Shown in pieces: positions 1 to 5,493 of a DNA stretch of 9,984 bases. Position numbers and translations under genes: made by a program. The notes beneath the pieces are model-generated. The model saw only the letters and a program-made list of their open reading frames with translations, was not told where the DNA came from and did not search any database. How positions within the stretch are numbered: the first letter of the stretch is position 1; every line of letters begins with the position of its first letter. The stretch covers positions 1 through 9,984 of the forward strand of contig JABXKX010000101.1 of assembly GCA_013619035.1 (NCBI GenBank), read 5' to 3'. This stretch comes from Peptostreptococcaceae bacterium (GTDB taxonomy: Bacteria; Bacillota_A; Clostridia; Peptostreptococcales; Acidaminobacteraceae).

Positions 1-26
1 CAGCGTCAGATGTGTATAAGAGACAG
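1..26. other. Illumina Nextera Read 1 adapter remnant (non-genomic)
   Basis: The first 26 bases match, without mismatch, the last 26 bases of the 33-base Nextera Read 1 transposase adapter as I know it. Bases 8-26 are the complete 19-bp Tn5 mosaic end, AGATGTGTATAAGAGACAG, and bases 1-7 (CAGCGTC) are the adapter sequence just before it. Genomic sequence therefore starts at base 27. This is a sequencing-library artefact left at a contig end and is not a Tn5 insertion, because no transposase or second end is present. The minus-strand reading frame of the truncated gene next door stays open through the adapter, so automatic annotation would append about nine false residues (SCLLYTSDA) to it. Confidence 0.97.
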
Positions 27-148
27 GAATTAATCAGACGTTCTTCATTTTGAATATCTGTATAACCTTTAAATGAAATCATCAGTAAAGAGATGAAAAT
101 GAAGACCAGAAGTGCTAATCTATATCGAATGGTTTTATATTTTTTCAT
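27..148 (-). CDS. N-terminal fragment of an unidentified membrane-anchored or secreted protein
   Basis: An ATG at 148-146 is preceded by an AGGAG Shine-Dalgarno (158-154) at good spacing. It opens 40 codons that run off the genomic end of the contig at base 27. The peptide begins MKKYKTIRYR, a basic stretch, followed by a hydrophobic segment at about residues 11-26 (LALLVFIFISLLMISF) and then a polar region (KGYTDIQNEERLIN). This is the pattern of a signal anchor or uncleaved signal peptide with the N terminus inside, so the rest is probably extracytoplasmic. No family can be recognised from 40 residues; many sensor proteins and lipid- or wall-associated proteins begin this way. It lies 82 bp downstream of pheT beyond a hairpin terminator. 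I see no clean promoter between them, so it could be expressed by read-through or from a weak start. Confidence 0.7.
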
Positions 149-183
149 AGTTTCTCCTCGTGTTATGTATATTATGATAACAC

Positions 184-220
184 AAAATGACATCACATGC
201 TTTTGCAAGTGATGTCATTT
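184..220 (-). terminator. Rho-independent terminator after pheT
   Basis: A perfect 12-bp inverted repeat, AAATGACATCAC (185-196) with GTGATGTCATTT (209-220), lies 11 bases past the pheT stop. The stem can extend inward by TGC/GCA across an A-A mismatch to a TTTT loop (201-204 on the plus strand). On the minus strand the stem ends in TTTT and continues TGTGTT, a modest U-tract. The plus-strand exit (ATTTATTAT) is also U-rich, so weak activity in both directions is possible. This ends the pheST transcript. Confidence 0.8.
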
Positions 221-230
221 ATTATAGTAA

Positions 231-2627
231 CTATCTTAATTCAGCTTCTAGTTTTTCTTCTAAATTCTTTAGAATCTTAGCCATTGCTTTATTAACATCT
301 TCATCTACAAGTGTACGATCTTTAGCTCTGAATATCAATGCATAAGCCATACTCTTATAACCAGATTCAATCTGTGATCCTTTATAGACATCAAAGATCT
401 CAACTGATTCTAATAATTTACCACCAAATTGATGAATGATATCAAGAACATTTTGGTTAGTTACTTCTTCTTTAACCAATACTGCTAAATCACGTGTACT
501 TGCTGGATACTTTGGTACACTTTGGTATTTCTTATCCATACGAGTGATTTGCATCAACATATTAAAATCAATCTCAGCAGCCATTACCGGTACTTCAATA
601 TCATAATTATCAAGTACTGTTGGATGAATTTCACCAATTGTACCTAAAATATGATTGTCTCCATAAATAATGTTTGCACAACGTCCTGGATGATATGTTG
701 CATGAGTTGACTCTGTTTCATATTTGTAATTTGAAACACCTAAAGTTTCAAATAATTCTTCTACTGAACCTTTTAAAGTAAAGAAGTCTCTACCTTCACC
801 ATACATACCCATTACAAGAGTTTTCTTTTCAATAGGCAACTCGACGAGTGGTTGCTGTTTAGGGAAGAACACATTACCAACTTCAAAAGCAGCTGCATCT
901 TTAACACTTCTCTTATAGTTTCTACCAAGAACTTCGATTAAGTTTGGAAGTAACGTTGTACGCATGATACTATATTCTTCGCCAAGTGGATTAAGAAGTT
1001 TAACCGCATTTCTTAAAATAGAGTGTTCAGATAGATTAATCGCATCCAAACTCTTTGGACTTACAAATGAATACGTTGTGATTTCATTTAATCCAGCAGA
1101 TACCAATGTCTCACGAGTAACTTTTTGAATGTTTTGTCCATTCGTTAAAGCACCCCATTCATTGCCTCTGAATAAAGTTGATGGAATGACATCATATCCA
1201 TATAATCTTGCCACTTCTTCAACAAAATCTATTTCTTTTAATAAATCCAATCTTTGATGAGGTGGTTGACATAATAGATTATCTCCCTCAATTGTTACTT
1301 TGATTTCTAGTCTTTCTAATATTGTTTTTATTTGCTCATTAGAAAGTTTAAGTCCTAACAAACCATTTACTTTTGAAGAACGAACAGTAACTGTTTCTAA
1401 GTCTTTTTTATTTGGGTAAACATCTACTGTACCACCAACAACTTTACCAGCACCTAATGTTTCGATTAAGTGACATACTCTATTAGCTGCCGCTTCAACT
1501 AAATCTACCGAAACACCTTTTTCATATCTTGAAGAGGCTTCTGATCTTAACATCAGATCACGTGAAGTTTTTCGAATAGATTTTTTGTTAAAGTTTGCTA
1601 CTTCAATTAAAAGTGATGTTGTTTTATCAGATACTTCTGTTTCAGCTCCACCCATAACACCAGCAATAGCAATTGCTTTATTTGCATCTGCAATCACTAA
1701 CATTTCTTCTGTAAGCTCACGTTCTACATCATCCAAAGTTGTAATTTTTTCACCTTTTTGAGCAGGACGTACAATGATTTGTTTACCACCAATCGTTTCT
1801 AAATCAAACGCATGAATGGGTTGTCCATATTCTAAAAGTACATAATTTGTAATATCAACAATGTTTGAAATAGGCTTCATGCCTGCTTTCATCAATCTCA
1901 ATTGCATCCAAAGTGGTGAAGGTTTAATTTTTACATCAGTCACCACACGACCCGTATATCTAGGACATAAGTGTTCATCTTCTATAGCAATAGAAATCAT
2001 CTCACTTACATCTCCAGTTGCATTATTTATTGTTTCATCTGGATACTTTACTTTCAAATCAAAAGTAGCTGCTGCTTCTCTTGCCATCCCAAGTATACTT
2101 AAACAATCTGCTCTGTTTGGTGTAATTTCAAATTCAATCACTGCATCTTTAAGATCTTCAATTTCACCAATTGGAGTGCCTAAAGGATACTCCTTTGGTA
2201 ATAACCAAACACCATCTATAAATTTCTTAGGAATAACTGAATTCTCAAATCCAAGTTCTTGGAATGAACATAACATTCCAAATGATTCAACACCTCTTAA
2301 TTTACCTTTTTTAATTTTAGATTTATCAGCTAAAACTGAATTCACCTTACACACTGGTAAATAAGCGTCTTCAACAACATTCGTTGCTCCAGTAACAATT
2401 TGAACCACTTCATCTCCTAAATCGATTTGAAGTACTTTCAATTTATCTGCATCTGGATGTTGTTCTATTTTTAAAATCTTACCCACGACAATATTATGTA
2501 CATGAGGTAATGTTTCATCTACTGTTTCTGTATTAGAGCCTGACATGATTAACTTATCTTCTAATACTTTAACGTCAATATCTTTTATATCTACATATTC
2601 AGATAACCATTTAACTGGTACTAACAT
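231..2627 (-). CDS. pheT: Phenylalanine--tRNA ligase beta subunit PheT
   Basis: Beta chain of the cytoplasmic (alpha-beta)2 phenylalanyl-tRNA synthetase. It binds tRNA-Phe and edits mischarged Tyr-tRNA-Phe, while PheS performs aminoacylation. The 798-residue length is normal for the bacterial subunit. Visible in order: an EMAP/OB-fold tRNA-binding domain at about 40-150 with VGKILKIEQHPDADKLKV (48-65); the boundary motif NRADCLSILGMAREAA (171-186); a B3/B4 editing domain at about 212-385 including QPIHAFD (269-275), IAGVMGG (321-327) and the segment from TSRDLMLRS to SRYEKG (354-371); a B5 domain at about 410-485; the catalytic-like core at about 495-690; and a C-terminal ferredoxin-fold anticodon-binding domain from about 706 with PKYPASTRDLAVLV (705-718). 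The ATG at 2627 follows a strong AGGAGG site that overlaps the pheS stop, which indicates translational coupling and equal subunit supply. The transcript is controlled by the T-box upstream of pheS and ends at the hairpin 11 bp after the stop. No truncation or key substitution was noticed. Confidence 0.98.
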   Translation of the reverse strand: MLVPVKWLSEYVDIKDIDVKVLEDKLIMSGSNTETVDETLPHVHNIVVGKILKIEQHPDADKLKVLQIDLGDEVVQIVTGATNVVEDAYLPVCKVNSVLADKSKIKKGKLRGVESFGMLCSFQELGFENSVIPKKFIDGVWLLPKEYPLGTPIGEIEDLKDAVIEFEITPNRADCLSILGMAREAAATFDLKVKYPDETINNATGDVSEMISIAIEDEHLCPRYTGRVVTDVKIKPSPLWMQLRLMKAGMKPISNIVDITNYVLLEYGQPIHAFDLETIGGKQIIVRPAQKGEKITTLDDVERELTEEMLVIADANKAIAIAGVMGGAETEVSDKTTSLLIEVANFNKKSIRKTSRDLMLRSEASSRYEKGVSVDLVEAAANRVCHLIETLGAGKVVGGTVDVYPNKKDLETVTVRSSKVNGLLGLKLSNEQIKTILERLEIKVTIEGDNLLCQPPHQRLDLLKEIDFVEEVARLYGYDVIPSTLFRGNEWGALTNGQNIQKVTRETLVSAGLNEITTYSFVSPKSLDAINLSEHSILRNAVKLLNPLGEEYSIMRTTLLPNLIEVLGRNYKRSVKDAAAFEVGNVFFPKQQPLVELPIEKKTLVMGMYGEGRDFFTLKGSVEELFETLGVSNYKYETESTHATYHPGRCANIIYGDNHILGTIGEIHPTVLDNYDIEVPVMAAEIDFNMLMQITRMDKKYQSVPKYPASTRDLAVLVKEEVTNQNVLDIIHQFGGKLLESVEIFDVYKGSQIESGYKSMAYALIFRAKDRTLVDEDVNKAMAKILKNLEEKLEAELR

Positions 2628-2632
2628 AATTT

Positions 2633-2640
2633 CCTCCTTA
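2633..2640 (-). promoter_or_regulatory. pheT ribosome-binding site overlapping the pheS stop codon
   Basis: On the minus strand the pheS stop TAA (2640-2638) runs directly into the pheT Shine-Dalgarno, giving TAAGGAGG (2640-2633), followed by AAATT and the pheT ATG at 2627. Ribosomes terminating on pheS would be positioned to re-initiate on pheT. Such an arrangement suits a fixed one-to-one subunit ratio. Confidence 0.85.
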
Positions 2641-3657
2641 GAATTGGTTAATCATTCTCATATCATTTTCGAATAAATATCTAATATCTTCAATTTCATA
2701 CTTAAGCATTGTGATTCTATCTACACCCATACCAAATGCAAACCCAGAATATTTTTCTGAATCAATACCACATTCTTCTAATACATCAGGGTGAACCATA
2801 CCACAGCCAAGGATTTCAATCCAACCTGTGCCGCCACATACTTTACAACCAACACCACCGCATTTGAAACATGTTACATCTACTTCAGCACTAGGCTCTG
2901 TAAATGGGAAATGATGTGGTCTGAATTTAGTTTTAATGTTTGATCCAAAGAGTCTCTTAACAAATAAATCAAGAGCACCTTTTAAATCTGCCATTGTAAC
3001 ATTCTCATCTACAACCAAACCTTCAAGTTGATGGAACATTGGTGAATGTGTTGCATCCAATTCATCAAATCTAAAACATCTACCAGGTGAAATAATCTTA
3101 ATAGGTGGTTTTTGAGTTTGCATCGTTCTAATTTGTACACTTGATGTATGAGGTCTTAAACAAATATCAGGCGCAAAGTAGAAAGTATCTGATTGACTTC
3201 TAGAAGGATGATCATCAGGTGAGTTTAAAGCATCAAATGCATTGTAAACTGTTTCAACTTCTGGTCCTTCTGCTATTTTATATCCCATACCAAGGAAGAT
3301 GTCCGAAAGCTCATCAAACACTTTCATCAATGGATGTTTGTTACCTACAGTTGATTTAGTGGCAGGCATTGTAACATCAATCACTTCACTTTTCAACTTT
3401 TCATTCAAAGCATCTTTTTCCAAAGCTTCTTTTTTCTCGCTTAAGATACTCTCAATAAAACTTCTTACTTCATTTGATACTTTACCCATTTCTGGTCTTT
3501 CTTCTTTTGAAAGCTTGCCCATACCTTTTAAGATGTCTGTTAATTCACCTTTTTTACCTAAAAACTTAATTCTAAGGTCTTCTACAGCTTTCAAAGACGA
3601 TGATGATTCAATCATTTCAGTTGCTATTTCGCGAATCTGAAGTAAACGTTCTTTCAT
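2638..3657 (-). CDS. pheS: Phenylalanine--tRNA ligase alpha subunit PheS
   Basis: Catalytic alpha chain of the cytoplasmic class II phenylalanyl-tRNA synthetase, which activates phenylalanine with ATP and transfers it to tRNA-Phe. The 339-residue length is typical. The N-terminal helical coiled-coil arm spans about 1-90 (including KFLGKKGELTDILKGMG at 31-47). The class II catalytic core follows, with HPLMKVFDEL (108-117), a motif-2 region from LRPHTSSVQIRTM (167-179) through PGRCFRFDELDATH (191-204, candidate motif-2 Arg196) to FHQLEGL (208-214), and motif 3 at FAFGMGVDRITMLKY (306-320, Arg314). A CxxC-x4-CxxC cluster (Cys263, 266, 271, 274) could bind zinc; similar cysteines occur in many Bacillota PheS proteins. 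The ATG at 3657 is preceded by GAGGAGA. pheT follows after 10 bp. A T-box leader 135 nt upstream governs expression. Confidence 0.98.
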   Translation of the reverse strand: MKERLLQIREIATEMIESSSSLKAVEDLRIKFLGKKGELTDILKGMGKLSKEERPEMGKVSNEVRSFIESILSEKKEALEKDALNEKLKSEVIDVTMPATKSTVGNKHPLMKVFDELSDIFLGMGYKIAEGPEVETVYNAFDALNSPDDHPSRSQSDTFYFAPDICLRPHTSSVQIRTMQTQKPPIKIISPGRCFRFDELDATHSPMFHQLEGLVVDENVTMADLKGALDLFVKRLFGSNIKTKFRPHHFPFTEPSAEVDVTCFKCGGVGCKVCGGTGWIEILGCGMVHPDVLEECGIDSEKYSGFAFGMGVDRITMLKYEIEDIRYLFENDMRMINQF

Positions 3658-3792
3658 GTCTCTCTCCTCTCATAGTAAAACAATTTATTTTTCTCAACAA
3701 GAAATGTGTCTGCGACACTTTCCAATTAATAACTCATGTAATAAAGTTATATCAATAGTTTCACATACCCTAAATATAAATTCTTACACAAT
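3658..3792 (-). other. AT-rich spacer between the T-box terminator and pheS
   Basis: This 135-nt stretch is transcribed only when the T-box reads through. It contains the pheS Shine-Dalgarno (AGGAGA, about 3668-3663) and a small hairpin, GTGTC-GCA-GACAC (3718-3706), extendable by three A-T pairs around a bulge. It also holds a possible sigma-A-like element, TTGATA (3755-3750) and TATTAA (3731-3726) with 18-bp spacing, which would lie after the T-box terminator. No open frame with a credible ribosome-binding site was seen. The promoter reading is weak and AT-rich DNA gives such matches by chance. Confidence 0.35.
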
Positions 3793-3824
3793 AAAAAAAC
3801 TCCCTCCCTAAACAGGGACGAAGT
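3793..3824 (-). terminator. Intrinsic terminator of the pheS T-box leader
   Basis: On the minus strand an 11-bp stem with one G-G mismatch and one G-U pair, ACTTCGTCCCT (3824-3814) with AGGGAGGGAGT (3809-3799), closes a GTTT loop and is followed by seven T residues (3799-3793, the first pairing in the stem). The 5' arm contains the TTCGTCCCT segment that in T-box leaders pairs instead with the upstream T-box sequence to form the antiterminator. It is therefore the conditional, tRNA-controlled terminator. Confidence 0.93.
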
Positions 3825-4018
3825 ATTATTCCGTGGTACCACCCAAATTGCCATAAAGGCCACTCGAAATCCGTAACGTGGATGAGGCGTTAGAACTTAC
3901 TAATTTCAGTTCTACAGCTCAAAAGTGAACTTCATAGATTACCTCATAAGGACTCACAGCAAATGCCCTCTCTCTTTGAATCAGTTGGTCTACTACTCTC
4001 TTTGTCATTGCTTTTAAT
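3793..4018 (-). promoter_or_regulatory. T-box riboswitch, tRNA-Phe-responsive, controlling pheST
   Basis: An RNA leader that binds uncharged tRNA and prevents termination, raising pheST expression when phenylalanyl-tRNA is scarce. Seen directly: the T-box core TTTGGGTGGTACCACGG (3847-3831) with the acceptor-binding bulge UGGU (3841-3838), which would pair with an ACCA 3' end (discriminator A, as in tRNA-Phe). The Stem I base has AGC, an AATGA internal segment and CAAAG on the 5' side (4012-4000), facing CTTTTG, A and GCT on the 3' side (3925-3916), a kink-turn-like layout. The candidate specifier codon is TTC (3929-3927) in the usual place just before ACTTTTGAGCTG, reading Phe (anticodon GAA). 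AGAGAG and GCTGTGAG motifs in the distal Stem I region fit the tRNA-elbow-contacting loops. The terminator/antiterminator switch follows at 3824-3793. The 5' end is inferred from the promoter; the leader is about 225 nt. Specificity for Phe is supported by specifier, bulge and downstream genes together. Confidence 0.95.
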
Positions 4019-4024
4019 GCTAGT

Positions 4025-4053
4025 ATTATATCATAAGGTTTGTGCTTTCACAA
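4025..4053 (-). promoter_or_regulatory. Sigma-A-type promoter for the T-box-pheST transcript
   Basis: A perfect TATAAT -10 element (4030-4025) sits 17 bp downstream of TTGTGA (4053-4048), which matches four of six positions of the -35 consensus. Predicted transcription start is about 4018-4020, just before Stem I of the T-box. The promoter lies wholly in the gap after the methyltransferase stop codon, so pheST can be expressed independently of ktrBA. No strong terminator separates them, so upstream read-through into the T-box remains possible. Confidence 0.85.
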
Positions 4054-4082
4054 CCCCAAACACTAAACCCTCAAAGTAAAAG

Positions 4083-4829
4083 CTACTTTACCATTTCAAA
4101 CATCAGAATACCACCAGCAATCCCAGCATTTAAGGATTCTACATCCCCATGCATCGGAATATAAACTCTTTGATCCACTAAGTCTAAAACTTCTTTCGAA
4201 ATCCCATTACCTTCATTTCCAATAATCAAAACACTTTGATTGTTATAAGTAATCTGCTGATACGGTGTGCCACCTTCTAAAGCTGCACCATAAATTTGAT
4301 GTGACGCCTTTAGTGATATGATCTCATCTAAGTCTTGATTTACAAGCACTGGGATAGAAACTATCGAACCCATAGATGATCTTAATGATTTTTGACTATA
4401 TGGATCTGTACATCCTTTTCGAAGCATAACACTGGTAAAACCAGCTGCATCCGCCGTACGTATTAAAGTCCCTAAATTACCAGGGTCCTGTATTTGATCC
4501 AAAAGCAAAACCTTACCTGGTATCAATTTAGGCTCTGATATTTTTAACACAGCAGCAATACCTTGAGGTGTTTCCGTTTCAACAATCATCTTCATAATGC
4601 TACCTGAAACTTTGTAAATTACACCATTATAATCAAGCGTCTCGATTTGATCGATACAGTCCTCAGTTACAATTAGACAAGATATATCACATTGTTGTTC
4701 TATAGCATGACTAACAATACGTAAGCCATCCAATATATATTCACCTTGCTTCAAACGACCTTTTTTAGTATGAAGCTTTAACACTTGTTTTAAAAAAGGA
4801 TTTTGTTTTGAAGTAATCTCTTTTATCAT
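4083..4829 (-). CDS. TrmH/SpoU-family RNA 2'-O-methyltransferase, YsgA/RlmP-like
   Basis: A SPOUT-superfamily enzyme that uses S-adenosylmethionine to methylate a ribose 2'-OH in structured RNA. The 248-residue length fits the family. An N-terminal substrate-binding region at about 1-95 opens with ITSKQNPFLKQVLKL (5-19) and contains GEYILDGLRIV (29-39). The trefoil-knot catalytic domain shows motif 1 DQIQDPGNLGTLIRTADAAG (111-130, candidate catalytic Arg124), DPYSQKSLRSSMGSI (142-156), motif 2 IIGNEGNGIS (202-211) and motif 3 IPMHGDVESLNAGIA (224-238). In Bacillus subtilis the relative next to pheS is ysgA, reported to make 2'-O-methylguanosine in the A-loop of 23S rRNA (RlmP). Position beside pheS favours that role here, but tRNA or another rRNA site cannot be excluded. 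The start ATG overlaps the ktrA stop by 4 bp (ATGA), and only a weak GAAGG lies upstream, so translation is probably coupled to ktrA. Confidence 0.92.
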   Translation of the reverse strand: MIKEITSKQNPFLKQVLKLHTKKGRLKQGEYILDGLRIVSHAIEQQCDISCLIVTEDCIDQIETLDYNGVIYKVSGSIMKMIVETETPQGIAAVLKISEPKLIPGKVLLLDQIQDPGNLGTLIRTADAAGFTSVMLRKGCTDPYSQKSLRSSMGSIVSIPVLVNQDLDEIISLKASHQIYGAALEGGTPYQQITYNNQSVLIIGNEGNGISKEVLDLVDQRVYIPMHGDVESLNAGIAGGILMFEMVK

Positions 4830-5482
4830 CGTCCGTTGCCTTCAACTTTTCTAATATCATCATTATGTCCAATGACTACTAATATATCATGTTCTGTAAT
4901 CAATTCATTAGGTCCTACATTGATATTAATCCCATCTGGATTCTTAATTGCAATAACATTGATGCCATGTTGAGCTCTAATATTTAACTCTAATAGTGAT
5001 TTCCCAATCCAAGCCTTTAATGGCGTAACTTCAGCAATTGTATAATCTTGAGATAACTCAATATAATCTAAAATTTTATTGGATACTAAGTTTTTAGCAA
5101 CCCTAACACCCATTTCTCTTTCAGGGAAAACAACACGATCAGCACCTATCTTATAAAGTACTTTCGCATGCATTTCATTTTGAGCTTTTGCTACAATATG
5201 TTTGATACCAAGCTCTTTAACCATTAAAGTTACCATAATCGACGCTTGAATGTTTGCACCAATTGTAATAACTGCTACATCAAAATTTCTAATACCCATT
5301 GCTTTTAGAGCCTTTTCATCTGTAGCATCTGCTTGAACAGCATGAGTTACTGAATCAGCAATAGATTGTATCGTTTCTTCAGATGAATCTACAGCCATCA
5401 CTTCACAGCCCAATTCATGTAATTTTTTAGCAACACTTGATCCAAAACGACCACATCCGATAATAACAAATTGTTTATTCAT
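4826..5482 (-). CDS. ktrA: Potassium uptake regulatory subunit KtrA (TrkA family, RCK domains)
   Basis: Cytoplasmic gating ring subunit that assembles on the KtrB channel and controls K+ flux in response to bound nucleotide. The 218 residues match KtrA/KtrC size, roughly half of the duplicated E. coli TrkA. The RCK_N Rossmann domain spans about 1-130, with GCGRFGSS (9-16, GxGxxG), acidic Asp32 at the end of the second strand (nucleotide ribose contact in the family) and ADATDE (51-56). FPEREMG (119-125) holds acidic residues in the region used for cation binding at the KtrA dimer interface. The RCK_C domain spans about 135-210 (IAEVTPLKAWIGKSLLEL, then HGINVIAI); this domain binds cyclic di-AMP in related proteins, though binding here is unproven. 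The ATG at 5482 is preceded by AGGAGG overlapping the ktrB stop. The TGA stop overlaps the next gene's ATG by 4 bp. Together with ktrB it forms a complete two-subunit system. Confidence 0.95.
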   Translation of the reverse strand: MNKQFVIIGCGRFGSSVAKKLHELGCEVMAVDSSEETIQSIADSVTHAVQADATDEKALKAMGIRNFDVAVITIGANIQASIMVTLMVKELGIKHIVAKAQNEMHAKVLYKIGADRVVFPEREMGVRVAKNLVSNKILDYIELSQDYTIAEVTPLKAWIGKSLLELNIRAQHGINVIAIKNPDGININVGPNELITEHDILVVIGHNDDIRKVEGNGR

Positions 5483-5485
5483 AAA

Positions 5486-5493
5486 TCCTCCTA
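5486..5493 (-). promoter_or_regulatory. ktrA ribosome-binding site overlapping the ktrB stop codon
   Basis: The ktrB stop TAG (5493-5491) runs into the ktrA Shine-Dalgarno, giving TAGGAGGA and then TTT before the ATG at 5482. This is the same stop-in-Shine-Dalgarno layout as pheS/pheT and predicts coupled translation of the channel and its regulatory ring. Confidence 0.85.

Noticed and set aside
1..26. Tn5 mosaic end as a natural transposon boundary
   Set aside because: The seven bases preceding the mosaic end are exactly the Nextera adapter, the match lies at the very edge of the sequence, and no transposase or partner end is present.
1861..2364. Long plus-strand open frame antisense to pheT, and similar shorter plus-strand frames antisense to pheS, ktrB and the chemoreceptor
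   Set aside because: They lie opposite unambiguous conserved genes, have no credible ribosome-binding sites, and encode low-complexity Ser/Ile/Phe-rich peptides typical of antisense reading in AT-rich coding DNA.
4073..4089. Small inverted repeat (AAAGTA/TACTTT) across the methyltransferase stop codon
   Set aside because: The stem is only six A/T-rich pairs with no U-tract, so it is not a convincing terminator.
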